This document shows positions 18,901 through 30,227 of a stretch of DNA of 64,000 bases, piece after piece. The stretch is from Nocardioides albidus (GTDB lineage: Bacteria; Actinomycetota; Actinomycetes; Propionibacteriales; Nocardioidaceae), in contig NZ_VDMP01000015.1 in assembly GCF_006335005.1 (NCBI RefSeq), positions 13,344 through 77,343 of the forward strand, written 5' to 3'. The notes under the pieces were generated by a model. The model was given only the letters and a program-made list of their open reading frames with translations. It was not told the DNA's origin and did not search any database. Made by a program: the position numbers and the translations under genes. Positions within the stretch are counted from its first letter, which is position 1. Each line of letters starts with the position of its first letter.

Positions 18901-19094
18901 CCGTCGACCGCGCCCACCGGATCGGCCAGAGCCGCCACGTGCACGTCTACCGCCTGGTCGCGACCGACACCATCGAGGAGAAGGTGATGGAGCTCAAGGC
19001 CCGCAAGGCCGAGCTGTTCGCCCAGGTCATCGACGGGGAGGGCGCGATGAGCACCTCCATCAGCGCCGAGGACATCCGCGGCCTGTTCGACTGA
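15927..19094 (+). CDS. SNF2-family DEAD/DEAH helicase with SWIM zinc finger
   Basis: A 1055-aa protein. An N-terminal SWIM-type zinc finger ([17 protein letters not shown], C-x-C-x5-C-x-H) lies around residue 80. After a long middle region comes an SNF2 ATPase: [31 protein letters not shown] (Walker A), DEAQ box, [16 protein letters not shown], and the C-terminal helicase half with [35 protein letters not shown] and DRAHRIGQ. Such HepA/SNF2 proteins remodel protein-DNA complexes or stalled polymerase; role here unknown. I use the GTG at 15927; an ATG 45 bases upstream touches the repeat. Confidence 0.9.
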   Translation: [1055 protein letters not shown]

Positions 19095-19127
19095 GCAGTC
19101 GCTCGGCGACGAAGGCGCCGACCGTCT

Positions 19128-19143
19128 CGGGGCAGCTGCCCCG
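19128..19143. terminator. Bidirectional hairpin between convergent genes
   Basis: CGGGGCAGCTGCCCCG is a perfect 16-bp palindrome lying in the 52-bp gap between the SNF2 stop and the stop of the DUF2550 gene that ends the ATP synthase operon. Confidence 0.65.
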
Positions 19144-19146
19144 GGC

Positions 19147-19590
19147 TCACCGCCGGTTCCAGTCCGTCCCGGGCGGCATCGCCTCGAGCCAGGCCTGGAA
19201 GCCGGTCAGCGAGGAGACGCTCATCGCGAGCTCGACCGGGCCGTCCGGCGCCTGACAGCGGATCACCAGGTGGTCGGGGTAGAGCGAGGCCTGCTCGGTG
19301 CCGGCGGGCTGGCGGCGTCCGTCGTACGAGAGCTCGTCACGCCGCCACGAACGCTTCGGGCGGCGCGACAGGGTGAAGACGCGGTACCACTCGAGGGTCT
19401 CGCCGGAGTAGCGACCGAGGCCGAGCATCCAACCGCGCCCCGGTGACGAGGTGCGGTAGCGGTGGCTGAGCTCGAAGGTTCCGCCGTGCCGGGAGAGCAG
19501 ACGGCGCCGGACGATGAGTCCGGCGCCGTACAGCACACACACGAGCAGGAGGGCGCCACAGATGTCGAGCAGCCACCCCCACCATGCCAT
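19147..19590 (-). CDS. DUF2550 membrane protein
   Basis: A 147-aa protein with one N-terminal membrane helix (LLDICGALLLVCVLYGAGLIVRRRLL) and a soluble domain containing GRGWMLGLGRYSGETLEWYRVFTLSRRPK and a C-terminal LTGFQAWLEAMPPG. DUF2550 proteins are found next to atpC across Actinobacteria; no function is established. It begins 18 nt after atpC and is probably the last gene of the atp operon. Confidence 0.88.
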   Translation of the reverse strand: MAWWGWLLDICGALLLVCVLYGAGLIVRRRLLSRHGGTFELSHRYRTSSPGRGWMLGLGRYSGETLEWYRVFTLSRRPKRSWRRDELSYDGRRQPAGTEQASLYPDHLVIRCQAPDGPVELAMSVSSLTGFQAWLEAMPPGTDWNRR

Positions 19591-19608
19591 CTGCGTATCA
19601 GTGACCTT

Positions 19609-20016
19609 CTACGAGACCTTCTCGGCGGCGCGGATGCGGGCCTCGGCGTGGCGGACGCGCTGCTCGGCCTCGTTGCTCGAGTCGAGCAGCCGCTTGGCCT
19701 CCTCGAGGTCGATGCGCGCCTGGGACACCTCGATGTCCTCGGCGAGCTCGACCCGCTCGGCCAGGATCGACACGCGGTCGTTCGCCACCGACAGGAAGCC
19801 GCCGTCCACCGCGACGACCACCAGCTGGTTGGAGTTGGCCACCTGGATCTCGACCACCGACGCGGAGAGCAGCGACAGCGTGGGCGCGTGGCCGCGCAGC
19901 ACGCCGATGTCTCCCTCGAGCGTGCGCGCGATGATCATCGCCGCCTCACCGGACCACACGGTCCGGTCGGCAGCGACGAGCTCGACGTGCAGGTGCTCGA
20001 CCGTGCTCTCAGCCAT
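19609..20016 (-). CDS. atpC: ATP synthase F1 subunit epsilon
   Basis: A 135-aa subunit with the N-terminal beta-sandwich (LHVELVAADRTVWSGEA, GDIGVLRGHAPTLSLL, VDGGFLSVANDRVSILAE) and a C-terminal helical segment ARIDLEEAKRLLD. It couples the central stalk to the c-ring and can inhibit ATP hydrolysis. It starts two bases after the atpD stop. Confidence 0.97.
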   Translation of the reverse strand: MAESTVEHLHVELVAADRTVWSGEAAMIIARTLEGDIGVLRGHAPTLSLLSASVVEIQVANSNQLVVVAVDGGFLSVANDRVSILAERVELAEDIEVSQARIDLEEAKRLLDSSNEAEQRVRHAEARIRAAEKVS

Positions 20017-20018
20017 GA

Positions 20019-21476
<1,458 letters not shown>

Positions 21477-21505
21477 TTACTCCGTCTGGTGTTTTCTCTG
21501 GTGGG

Positions 21506-22420
21506 TCAGTCGTTCGCAGCCTGGGCGTCGGCGAGCGCGTTGACGCCACCGACGATCTCGCTGATCTCCTGGGTGATGCCGGCCTGGCGCGCCTGGTTGG
21601 CGATCCGGGTGAGCTTCTTGATCAGCTCCTCGGCATTGTCCGTCGCGGCCTTCATCGCCTTCTGGCGGGCAGCGAGCTCGGAGGCCGCGGCCTGCAGGAG
21701 GGCGTAGAAGATCCGGCTCTGGACGTACTGCGGCAGCAGCCCGTCCAGCACCTGCGCGGCCGACGGCTCGAACTCGTAGAGCGGGAGCAGCTCGTCCGAG
21801 GACGGAGCCTCCTCGCCCTCGACGACCTCGAGCGGCAGCAGCCGGATCGCGGTCGGCTCCTGGGTGAGCATCGAGCGGAAGCGGGTGTAGACGACGTGGA
21901 CCTCGTCCACGTCACCCTCTTCGCCCTGCTCCTTCAAGAACGCCGCGATCAGCGCAGCGCCGATCTCGGCCGCCTTGTCGTAGGTCGGCTGGTCCGAGAA
22001 GCCGGTCCAGGCCTGCACGAACGGGCGCCCGCGGAACTTGAAGTAGGCCTCCGCCTTGCGGCCGGCGAGGTAGAAGTCGAGCTCCTTGCCCTCGCCGCGC
22101 AGGCGCTCGGCGAGCCGCTCGACCTCCTTGAGGACGCTCGAGGAGTAGGCGCCGGCCAGACCGCGGTCGCTGGTGATGACCAGGACGGCGGCCCGCTTGG
22201 GGTTCTCCTCCTCGCGGGTCAGCGGGTGGTCGACGTTGGAGTACGTCGCCACGGCCGACACGGCACGCGTCAGCTCCCGGGCGTAGGGCGCTGCCGCCTG
22301 TGCCCGATGCTGCGCCTTGATGATCCGGGACGCAGCGATGAGCTCCATGGCGCGCGTGATCTTCTTCATCGACTCCGTCGACTTGATCCGCGCGCGGTAC
22401 TCACGCAGCGAGACGGCCAT
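21506..22420 (-). CDS. atpG: ATP synthase F1 subunit gamma
   Basis: A 304-aa rotor subunit: [28 protein letters not shown] at the N-terminus, [15 protein letters not shown], and the C-terminal helix [45 protein letters not shown]. An acidic insertion around [17 protein letters not shown] falls where actinobacterial gamma subunits carry an extra loop. It starts two bases after the atpA stop. Confidence 0.97.
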   Translation of the reverse strand: MAVSLREYRARIKSTESMKKITRAMELIAASRIIKAQHRAQAAAPYARELTRAVSAVATYSNVDHPLTREEENPKRAAVLVITSDRGLAGAYSSSVLKEVERLAERLRGEGKELDFYLAGRKAEAYFKFRGRPFVQAWTGFSDQPTYDKAAEIGAALIAAFLKEQGEEGDVDEVHVVYTRFRSMLTQEPTAIRLLPLEVVEGEEAPSSDELLPLYEFEPSAAQVLDGLLPQYVQSRIFYALLQAAASELAARQKAMKAATDNAEELIKKLTRIANQARQAGITQEISEIVGGVNALADAQAAND

Positions 22421-22422
22421 GG

Positions 22423-24060
22423 TCAGCCCCGCTTCTGCTTGACGATCTGCTCCTGCTCGAGCTCGTCGTCGGACAGCGCCTCGGCCTCGGGCTCGTGCCC
22501 GACCTTGATGCTGCCTCCCTCGGAGGTCTCGAACTGGCTCAGGAAGGAGTCGTAGGCGGCGCTCAGGCCGTCCTCGTCCTCGAACTTCTGCGTCTCGCGG
22601 ATCGCGGCGAGCAGGCCGTCGTGCGAGCGGCGCAGGTAGTCGAGGAACTCGTGCTCGAAGCGCAGCACGTCGCCGGTCGGGACGATGTCGAGCTTGCCGC
22701 TCGTGCCCAGCCACAGCGAGACCGTCATCTCCTCGAGCGGGTACGGCGAGTAGGCCGGCTGCTTGAGGAGCGCCATCAGCCGCTGGCCACGGGCCAGCTG
22801 CTGCTTGGAGGCGGCGTCGAGGTCGGAGGCGAACATCGCGAAGGCCTCCATCGCGCGGTACTGCGCGAGGTCGACCTTGAGCGAGCCGGTGACGGCCTTC
22901 ATCGCCTTGGTCATCGCCGCGCCGCCGACGCGGGACACCGAGATGCCGACGTCGATGGCGGGGCGCTGGTTGGCCGCGAACAGGTCCGACTGCAAGAAGA
23001 TCTGGCCGTCGGTGATCGAGATGACGTTGGTCGGGATGAACGCCGAGACGTCGTTGGCCTTGGTCTCGATGATCGGCAGGCCGGTCATCGAGCCGGCGCC
23101 GAGCTCGTCGGAGAGCTTCGCGCAGCGCTCGAGCAGACGCGAGTGCAGGTAGAAGACGTCACCCGGGTAGGCCTCGCGGCCCGGCGGGCGGCGCAGCAGC
23201 AGCGACACGGCACGGTAGGCCTCGGCCTGCTTGGTCAGGTCGTCGAACACGATGAGGACGTGCTTGCCGTCGTACATCCAGTGCTGGCCGATGGCCGATC
23301 CGGTGTAGGGCGCGAGGTACTTGAAGCCCGCGCTGTCGGACGCCGGAGCCGCCACGATCGTGGTGTACTCCAGCGCGCCGGCCTCCTCGAGGGCCCCGCG
23401 CACCGAGGCGATGGTCGAGCCCTTCTGGCCGATCGCGACGTAGATGCAGCGGACCTGCTTGGTCGGGTCGCCCGAGTCCCAGTTCTGCTTCTGGTTGATG
23501 ATCGTGTCGATCGCGACCGTGGTCTTGCCGGTCGCGCGGTCGCCGATGATCAGCTGACGCTGGCCGCGACCGATGGGGGTCATCGAGTCGATGGCCTTGA
23601 TGCCCGTGGCGAGCGGCTCGTGGACCGACTTGCGCGCCATCACGCCCGGCGCCTGGAGCTCGAGGGCGCGGCGGCCCTCGGTGGCGATGTCGCCGAGACC
23701 GTCGATCGGCTTGCCGAGCGGGTCGACGACGCGGCCGAGGTAGCCCTCGCCCACGGGGACGGAGAGGATCTCTCCGGTACGGCGGACCGTCTGGCCCTCC
23801 TCGATCTTGTCGAAGTCACCGAGGATGACGACACCGATCTCGCGCTCCTCGAGGTTCAGCGCGAGGCCGAGCGTGCCGTCCTCGAACTCGAGGAGCTCGT
23901 TGGCCATGGCCGACGGGAGGCCCGACACCCGGGCGATGCCGTCGCCGGCGGAGGCGACGGCGCCGACCTCCTCCTTGCTGGCGGCCGCGGGCTTGTAGTC
24001 CGCGACGTACTTGGCGAGGGCGTCGCGGATCTCGTCCGGACGGATGGAGAGTTCCGTCAT
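22423..24060 (-). CDS. atpA: ATP synthase F1 subunit alpha
   Basis: A 545-aa non-catalytic subunit with the P-loop [14 protein letters not shown], the alpha signature [16 protein letters not shown] and the N-terminal [15 protein letters not shown]. The C-terminus extends with an acidic, basic-ended tail ([15 protein letters not shown]), comparable to the C-terminal extension of mycobacterial alpha that suppresses ATP hydrolysis; equivalence is inferred. Confidence 0.98.
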   Translation of the reverse strand: MTELSIRPDEIRDALAKYVADYKPAAASKEEVGAVASAGDGIARVSGLPSAMANELLEFEDGTLGLALNLEEREIGVVILGDFDKIEEGQTVRRTGEILSVPVGEGYLGRVVDPLGKPIDGLGDIATEGRRALELQAPGVMARKSVHEPLATGIKAIDSMTPIGRGQRQLIIGDRATGKTTVAIDTIINQKQNWDSGDPTKQVRCIYVAIGQKGSTIASVRGALEEAGALEYTTIVAAPASDSAGFKYLAPYTGSAIGQHWMYDGKHVLIVFDDLTKQAEAYRAVSLLLRRPPGREAYPGDVFYLHSRLLERCAKLSDELGAGSMTGLPIIETKANDVSAFIPTNVISITDGQIFLQSDLFAANQRPAIDVGISVSRVGGAAMTKAMKAVTGSLKVDLAQYRAMEAFAMFASDLDAASKQQLARGQRLMALLKQPAYSPYPLEEMTVSLWLGTSGKLDIVPTGDVLRFEHEFLDYLRRSHDGLLAAIRETQKFEDEDGLSAAYDSFLSQFETSEGGSIKVGHEPEAEALSDDELEQEQIVKQKRG

Positions 24061-24110
24061 CTCAGGTGCCTTCTCTCTTCTCTGCTGCTTCGAAGTCTGG
24101 TGGTTGCCGG

Positions 24111-24916
24111 TCAGCCGGCGATCTTGCGGCGGGCGTCGTCGAGGCGGTTCAGGACCGTGCCGTCGATGACGTCATCCCCGATCTCGACCTTCATGCCGCC
24201 GAGCACGCCCGGGTCGACGACCGTGTTGAGGTGCACCGGACGGCCGTACTGGCGCGTCAGTGCGGCCGCGAGGCGCCGCTGGTCGGCGTCGCTGAGCGGG
24301 CGGGCGACGTGGACGGTGGCCACGCCCTCGCCCTGCACCTTCGCCGCGGTGCGCTCGTAGTCCTCGAGCGCGGCGACCACGGTGCGGTACGACCCGGACA
24401 GCGCCTGCTTGACGAGCTGCGCGGTCGTCGGGAGGACCTTGCCGCCGAGCAGCGTGTCGATCAGCGCGCTCTTGTCGGCGTCCGGACGGGCCGGGTCGGA
24501 GAGCGCGTTGCGCAGGTCGCCGTTGCCGGTCACCAGCTGGCGCACGGCGAACAGCTCGTCGACCAGGGTGCCTGCCTGCAGGCCGACCGAGCGGACGGCC
24601 GCGACGACGCCGAGCTGCTCCAGGGCGTCGGCGAGATGGCGCGGACGGGTCCAGCGGCGGCCGACGGCATCGCGCAGCAGACCGAGCGTGGCTGCGTCGA
24701 CCTTCCCCGCGAAGATGTCGCCGACCAGGCCCGCACGCGACTCGGCCGGAACCGACTGGTCGGTGAGGACCCGGCGCAGGGCGGCCTCGGTCCGGACGGT
24801 GCCGGCGACGGAGAACAGCTCGCCGGCGACCACCGATGCTGACGCCTCGGCCACCCCACCGACCTGGTCGGTGAGGGCGGCCATGGCGTCGGCGGAGGGG
24901 CCGCGGAAGGACACCA

Positions 24917-24917
<1 letters not shown>
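24111..24917 (-). CDS. atpH: ATP synthase F1 subunit delta
   Basis: A 268-aa delta subunit, longer than the ~180-aa norm but usual for Actinobacteria. The C-terminal OSCP-like signature is present: [37 protein letters not shown]. It joins the peripheral stalk to F1. Its ATG shares one base with the atpF stop (TGATG). Confidence 0.95.
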
Positions 24918-25501
<584 letters not shown>

Positions 25502-25531
25502 CTAGAGATGCGGACGGACTGGACCGGTGAG

Positions 25532-25777
25532 TTACTTGCCGGTGAGCACGAACGCGAGAGCGATGCCGATGATGGCGAGCGCCTCGGCGAGCGCGAAGCC
25601 GAGGATCGCGATCGACTGGAGACGGCTCTGCGCCTCGGGCTGACGGGCGACGCCGTTGATGTACGCGGCGAAGATCAGACCGATCGCGATGCCCGGGCCG
25701 ATGGCGGCCAGGCCGTAGCCGATCATGTTGAGCGAGCCGCCCATGTCGCCGGTGATAGCCAGTGCGTTCACGGCCAT
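25532..25777 (-). CDS. atpE: ATP synthase F0 subunit c
   Basis: An 81-aa proteolipid of two helices. The first has the glycine motif GPGIAIG, the loop is RQPE (residues 45-48), and the proton-binding carboxylate is E65 in [10 protein letters not shown]. The absence of the Gln/Ser-Thr sodium signature points to proton coupling. The ATG at 25777 has the purine-rich leader GAAAGGAAAA. Confidence 0.97.
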   Translation of the reverse strand: MAVNALAITGDMGGSLNMIGYGLAAIGPGIAIGLIFAAYINGVARQPEAQSRLQSIAILGFALAEALAIIGIALAFVLTGK

Positions 25778-25848
25778 TTTCCTTTCGGTTGTTTCCTGAG
25801 GTGGAAAACTGTGGTGGTTGAGGTGGAAGTCGGTGGATCCGGGTCGGA

Positions 25849-26664
25849 TCAGTGCTCGTCGGCGAGCGCGCCCTGGATGTACATGGCGTTCAGCAGGGTG
25901 AAGACGTAGGCCTGCAGGAACTGGACCAGGATCTCCAGGAAGCTCACCAGGATCGCGAGCACCCAGGCCAGCGGCCCGGCGACGTACCCGATCCCTCCGA
26001 CGTGCTCGATGAGGTAGAGACCGCCGGTCGAGAAGAGGACCAGGAGGATGTGGCCGGCGAACATGTTGCAGAACAGACGCAGGGCCAGCGTCACCGGGCG
26101 GACCAGGATGTTGGAGAAGAACTCCAGCGGGACCAGCAGCGGGTACATCGCGGGGCTGACGCCCGACGGCACGCACTGCAGCTTGAGGTAGCCCACCAGC
26201 CCGTGCTTGTGGATGCCGACGCCGTTGTAGATCAACCACGACATCCCGGCCAGCGCGTAGGCCATGCCGGCACGGCTGAACGTCGGGAACTGGATGAAGG
26301 GGACGGACGCGAAGAGGTTGTTGACCAGGATGAAGAAGAAGACCGTGACGAGGTAGGGCACGAACTTCGCGAAGTCGTGGCTGCCGATGATGTCGCGGCC
26401 CACGCTGTTGCGAACGAATCCGTAGGCGCCCTCGCCGGCGAACTGGAGCTTGCCGGGGACCAGGGCCCGCTTGCGGGAGGCGAGGTAGAAGAAGCCGAAC
26501 ACGAGGATCGCGGCCAGGACCAGCTGGAGCATCGGCTTGGTGACGCCCTCGGCGCCGTGCCACGGGAAGACCGCGGGCAGCTCGAAGGTGTGCGGGCCCG
26601 GTGCCGGGAAGCCGCCCTCGCTGCTGCTCTCGGCTGCGATGGTGGCGCTGGCTGCGATGATCAC
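25849..26664 (-). CDS. atpB: ATP synthase F0 subunit a
   Basis: A 271-aa membrane subunit forming the proton half-channels. The essential arginine lies in [19 protein letters not shown], and the C-terminal helix contains [18 protein letters not shown]. Order atpB-E-F-H-A-G-D-C is standard. Confidence 0.97.
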   Translation of the reverse strand: MIIAASATIAAESSSEGGFPAPGPHTFELPAVFPWHGAEGVTKPMLQLVLAAILVFGFFYLASRKRALVPGKLQFAGEGAYGFVRNSVGRDIIGSHDFAKFVPYLVTVFFFILVNNLFASVPFIQFPTFSRAGMAYALAGMSWLIYNGVGIHKHGLVGYLKLQCVPSGVSPAMYPLLVPLEFFSNILVRPVTLALRLFCNMFAGHILLVLFSTGGLYLIEHVGGIGYVAGPLAWVLAILVSFLEILVQFLQAYVFTLLNAMYIQGALADEH

Positions 26665-26680
26665 CAGGTCTCCTCTGCGT

Positions 26681-26926
26681 TCACTGCTCGTCCGGACTGT
26701 CTGACTTCGGGCTTGCGGGCCGATCTGGTGGAACCGCGCGGAACCGGGCGGCCGTCATGAAGATCCCCAGCGCGGCACCCAGGAGGATGCCGATCACCAC
26801 CAGGAACGTCGTCCCGAGCCACCGGTCCGCGAGCCATCCGAGGAAGCCGTAGAACGCGACCCCGGCCACGATGTAGCCGAACGCGTGCCACGGGTCGCCC
26901 TGGGGCTTCTCCTCGGGCTGACTCAT
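26681..26926 (-). CDS. AtpZ/AtpI-family small membrane protein
   Basis: An 81-aa protein with two hydrophobic helices (AFGYIVAGVAFYGFLGWLADRW; TFLVVIGILLGAALGIFMTA) and polar ends. This length and the GWLADRWLGT turn fit the AtpZ family encoded upstream of atpB, proposed to help c-ring assembly or Mg/Ca transport. Confidence 0.8.
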   Translation of the reverse strand: MSQPEEKPQGDPWHAFGYIVAGVAFYGFLGWLADRWLGTTFLVVIGILLGAALGIFMTAARFRAVPPDRPASPKSDSPDEQ

Positions 26927-26956
26927 TGCGACCCGGACAATAGCAGCAGCGCCGGG

Positions 26957-27403
26957 TCATCGCGCACCGCCCTCGGCAGGGCTGGACGCGCGCGGTTCGA
27001 AGGCCGGGATCCGGGCCGTGGTGGCGAGCAGGATCTGCGCCGTCATCCACACGAACGCGCCGAGGATGATGGCCACGCCGACCCAGGTGCCGTCGAGCTC
27101 TTCGCCCAGCAGACCCGATCGGTTGAGCGCCACGAACACCAGCGCCATGAGCACGACCTGCAGGGTGTAGGTCAGCAGCGCGAAGAGGAGCGAGGCGGCC
27201 GGCATCAGCCGCGCGACCAGCTCGACGCTCAGCGAGCCGAACGCGAACACGCCCACGGCGACCACTCCCCCGACAGCGGCTCCCAGGGCGGCGGCGGAGC
27301 CGGCGACGAGAGCGGCGACCAGGACGAGGAGCACCGCGGCGACGGCGGCCACCAGGGCCGCACGCATCACCACGCGGTGTGTCCGGGTCTCGGTCGTCAG
27401 CAT
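26957..27403 (-). CDS. ATP synthase protein I-like membrane protein
   Basis: A 148-aa protein with four hydrophobic segments (RAALVAAVAAVLLVLVAAL; LGAAVGGVVAVGVFAFG; LFALLTYTLQVVLMALVFVAL; GVAIILGAFVWMTAQILLAT). Position at the head of the atp operon and topology fit AtpI, but identity by sequence alone is weaker than for AtpZ. Transcription of the operon probably starts in the 72 bp before it. Confidence 0.72.
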   Translation of the reverse strand: MLTTETRTHRVVMRAALVAAVAAVLLVLVAALVAGSAAALGAAVGGVVAVGVFAFGSLSVELVARLMPAASLLFALLTYTLQVVLMALVFVALNRSGLLGEELDGTWVGVAIILGAFVWMTAQILLATTARIPAFEPRASSPAEGGAR

Positions 27404-27463
27404 CGGCGGCCGTTCTGCTCGGGAGCGTCCTGGGCGGTCTGCGGAGACTGCTCTCCGAGACTT

Positions 27464-27479
27464 CGTGAAAGTTATCACA
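27464..27479. promoter_or_regulatory. CRP/GlxR-type site upstream of the ATP synthase operon
   Basis: CGTGAAAGTTATCACA has the arms CGTGA and TCACA with a 6-nt spacer, identical in its arms to the site at 12195. It overlaps the wecA stop codon and lies about 60-75 bp before the atpI-like ATG. The local AT-richness contrasts with the surroundings. Confidence 0.6.
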
Positions 27480-28644
27480 AAGTCGTCCGGGGCTCCGAAT
27501 CGGGGGTCGGCTGCGGCTCCTTGAGCGCCTCGGCGGGGTCGTGCACATGCGGGAGGGCGAACGTCAGGGCGAGCGTGACGAGCAGGCTCAGGCCGAGGCC
27601 GGCCCACACGATCGGACCGGTGAACACGCTGGCCAGCACCACCCCGAAGGCGATCAGGCCGGCCCACAGCCACATGATGATCACCGCCCGCCGGTGCGAG
27701 TGCCCGATCTCCAGCAAGCGGTGGTGCAGATGCTGCTTGTCCGGGGCGAAGGGTGAGCGCCCGGCCCGCGTGCGTCGTACGACGGCCAGGACCAGGTCGG
27801 CCAGCGGCACGATCAGGATGAGGATCGGCAGGGCGAACGGCAGCAGGACGGGGAGCAGGCTCGCGCGCGCGCCGTCGGCGCCCTGGACCAGGTCGCCCGG
27901 CGGGAACTGGGTCGTGATCGTGATCGCGGTGGCGGAGAGGACCAGTCCGATCAGCATCGACCCGCTGTCGCCCATGAACAGCCGGGCCGGGTGGAAGTTG
28001 TGGACCAGGAAGCCGGCGCAGGCGCCGGTCAGCGCTGCGGCGAGGAGCGCTCCGGTGGTCGCCAGGGTGAGGTCGTTGAGATAGGCCAGTGCGTAGCAGA
28101 ACAGGAAGAACGCGGCCGCGCTGATGCCGATCACGCCGGCCGCCAGCCCGTCGAGGCCGTCGATGAAGTTGACCGCGTTGACGGTCGCCAGGACCACGAA
28201 GGCGGTGAGCAGGGCTCCCTGGCCGGTGTCGAGCGAGAAGACCTCGCCGGTGGACTGGTAGAAGTACTTGAACTGGATGCCGGCGTAGACGAGCACGCCG
28301 ACCGCGAGCACCTGGCCGCCGAACTTGGTGAGGGCGTCGAGGTCGAAGATGTCGTCCACCACGCCGACGGCGCACACCAGCGAGCCCGCCACGAGCACCG
28401 GCAGCGCGTCGCTCGAGAACGGGTTCCGCGTGCTCAGGAACGGCAGCTGCTGCGCGACCAGGTAGGCCGCCCACAGCCCGCCCAGCATCGCGAGTCCGCC
28501 GAGGTACGGGATGGGCTCGGCGTGGACGTCGCGATCGCGGACCTTCGCGACCGCGCCCGTGCGCAGCGCGATCTCCCGGGCGACGACCGTCAGCAGGTGG
28601 GTGACGACGGCTGCGACCAGGAAGACGACGAGGTACTCACGCAT
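27475..28644 (-). CDS. wecA: Undecaprenyl-phosphate GlcNAc-1-phosphate transferase (WecA/MraY family)
   Basis: A 389-aa polytopic membrane enzyme that transfers a sugar-1-phosphate to a polyprenyl phosphate at the start of cell-wall glycopolymer or arabinogalactan-like linker synthesis. Motifs are VVDDIFDLDALTKFGGQ (Mg-binding aspartates), NAVNFIDGLDGLAAG, FMGDSGS and the HHRLLEIGHSHR loop of WecA-type enzymes. Its ATG overlaps the tsaC stop by eight bases. Confidence 0.92.
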   Translation of the reverse strand: MREYLVVFLVAAVVTHLLTVVAREIALRTGAVAKVRDRDVHAEPIPYLGGLAMLGGLWAAYLVAQQLPFLSTRNPFSSDALPVLVAGSLVCAVGVVDDIFDLDALTKFGGQVLAVGVLVYAGIQFKYFYQSTGEVFSLDTGQGALLTAFVVLATVNAVNFIDGLDGLAAGVIGISAAAFFLFCYALAYLNDLTLATTGALLAAALTGACAGFLVHNFHPARLFMGDSGSMLIGLVLSATAITITTQFPPGDLVQGADGARASLLPVLLPFALPILILIVPLADLVLAVVRRTRAGRSPFAPDKQHLHHRLLEIGHSHRRAVIIMWLWAGLIAFGVVLASVFTGPIVWAGLGLSLLVTLALTFALPHVHDPAEALKEPQPTPDSEPRTTL

Positions 28645-29350
28645 CGGCCGGATCGGCCTCCTGCGTGCTCCCGGGCTCGTCCGACTCGACCTGGACGCTC
28701 ACACCGAGATCGGCGAGCACGGCGTCGAGGTCCGCGACCGGAATCGCGCCGAGACGCAGCAGCCGCGGCCGCTCGCCGGTGGCGTCGATGATCGTCGAGG
28801 CCACTCCCCCGGGCGACGCCCCGGCGTCGACCACGACGGCGACCGACTCGCCCAGCATCTCGAGCGCAGCGGCGGCGTCGAGGGCCGCCGGCCGGCCGGT
28901 CAGGTTGGCGGAGCTGACCGCGAGCGGGCCGGTGCGGTCGAGGAGCTCGCGGGCGACGGCGTGGTCGGGCATCCGGACCGCGACGGTGCCGCGAGTCTCC
29001 CCCAGGTCCCACTGCAACGAGGGCTGCTGGTGGCACACGATCGTCAGCGCACCGGGCCAGAACCGCTCGACCAGCGGGGCGACGTACGACGGCACCCGGG
29101 TCGCGAGCGCCTCGAGTGTGCCCTTCGTGCCGACCAGGACAGGCGGGGGCATCTCGCGACCGCGGCCCTTGGCCGCCAGCAGCCGGGCCACGGCCTCGGC
29201 GTCGAAGGCGTCGGCCCCGACTCCGTAGACGGTGTCGGTCGGCAGGACCACCAGGCGACCCAGGCGGACGGCGCGGCTCGCCGCGTCCAGGGCCGCCTCG
29301 CGCTCCTCGTCGCTCTCGGTCGGGAAACGCTCGGCACTCACGCGCTCCAT
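28637..29350 (-). CDS. tsaC: L-threonylcarbamoyladenylate synthase (Sua5/YrdC family)
   Basis: A 237-aa enzyme making threonylcarbamoyl-AMP from threonine, bicarbonate and ATP for t6A37 tRNA modification. The YrdC core shows GRLVVLPTDTVYGVGADAFD, KGRGREMPPPVLVG, FWPGALTIV, VAVRMPDH and TGPLAVSSANLTG. The C-terminal ~40 residues extend beyond the minimal YrdC domain but lack a full Sua5 domain. It overlaps prmC by 13 bases. Confidence 0.93.
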   Translation of the reverse strand: MERVSAERFPTESDEEREAALDAASRAVRLGRLVVLPTDTVYGVGADAFDAEAVARLLAAKGRGREMPPPVLVGTKGTLEALATRVPSYVAPLVERFWPGALTIVCHQQPSLQWDLGETRGTVAVRMPDHAVARELLDRTGPLAVSSANLTGRPAALDAAAALEMLGESVAVVVDAGASPGGVASTIIDATGERPRLLRLGAIPVADLDAVLADLGVSVQVESDEPGSTQEADPADA

Positions 29351-30225
29351 CCTTCCACTGCGTCGTCACCGTGGCGTGGGCGGCGTGCCGTGGTGTAGCG
29401 AGGACGCCCGGCCAGGTCGAGGTGGTCGCGGACCTCCTCCCATCGGGCCTCGCGGCTGAACACCGCGGGCGCCGACTCGCCCTGCGCGTCGGCATGCTCG
29501 ACGCCGACGACACCTCCCGGTCGGAGGAGGACCAGGCCGCGCTCGGCGATCACCCGGATCGCGTCGAGGCCGTCGTCCCCGGAGAACAGGGCGAGGTGGG
29601 GATCGTGGTCGCGGGCTTCAGCAGCCACCGACTCCCACGCCTCCAGCGGGACGTAGGGCGGGTTGCTGACGAGCACGTCGACGCGGCCGGCGAGGTCGTC
29701 GAACGCGGTGGCCAGGTCGCCGAGGCGCAGCTCGACGCCGGTTCCCGCCAGGTTGCGCTCGGCCCAGGCGTGGGCGGGCGGGTCGAGCTCGACGGCGAAC
29801 ACCCGCGCCGCGGGCACCTCGTGGGCGATGCTCTTGGCGATCACGCCCGAGCCGGTGCACAGGTCGACCACGACCGGGCTGGCGCCCGTGGCCGCGAGCG
29901 CCGCCGCGTGCTCGATCGCCCACCCGGCCAACAGCTCGGTCTCCGGGCGGGGGACGAACACCCCCGGACCGACGGCCACCTCGATGTGACGGAACCACGC
30001 GGTGCCGATCAGGTGCTGGAGCGGCTCGCGCGCCGCGCGGCGGGCCACCAGGTCGTCGTACCTCCGGAGCAGGGCGGGATCGACCTCGGTGACGAGGTGC
30101 AGGCCGCCCCGGGTCGTGCCGAGGACGTGGGCGAGCAGCTCGCCGGCGTCGTACTCGGGACTCGCGACGCCGGCCGCGCGCAGCCGGTCGGCGGCCTCGC
30201 GCAGCAACTGCCTGGGGTCGCCCAC
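29338..30225 (-). CDS. prmC: Peptide chain release factor N5-glutamine methyltransferase
   Basis: A 295-aa SAM-dependent enzyme that methylates the GGQ glutamine of release factors. It has the N-terminal helical domain ([11 protein letters not shown]), [17 protein letters not shown], the SAM-binding [16 protein letters not shown] and the catalytic NPPYVP. The GTG start is two bases after the stop of prfA, whose product is its substrate. Confidence 0.95.
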   Translation of the reverse strand: MGDPRQLLREAADRLRAAGVASPEYDAGELLAHVLGTTRGGLHLVTEVDPALLRRYDDLVARRAAREPLQHLIGTAWFRHIEVAVGPGVFVPRPETELLAGWAIEHAAALAATGASPVVVDLCTGSGVIAKSIAHEVPAARVFAVELDPPAHAWAERNLAGTGVELRLGDLATAFDDLAGRVDVLVSNPPYVPLEAWESVAAEARDHDPHLALFSGDDGLDAIRVIAERGLVLLRPGGVVGVEHADAQGESAPAVFSREARWEEVRDHLDLAGRPRYTTARRPRHGDDAVEGWSA

Positions 30226-30227
30226 CC

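Noticed and set aside
15927..19094. SNF2 helicase as part of a phage-defence system
   Set aside because: It stands alone between the adenosyltransferase and the atp operon, without nuclease, methylase or other defence partners.
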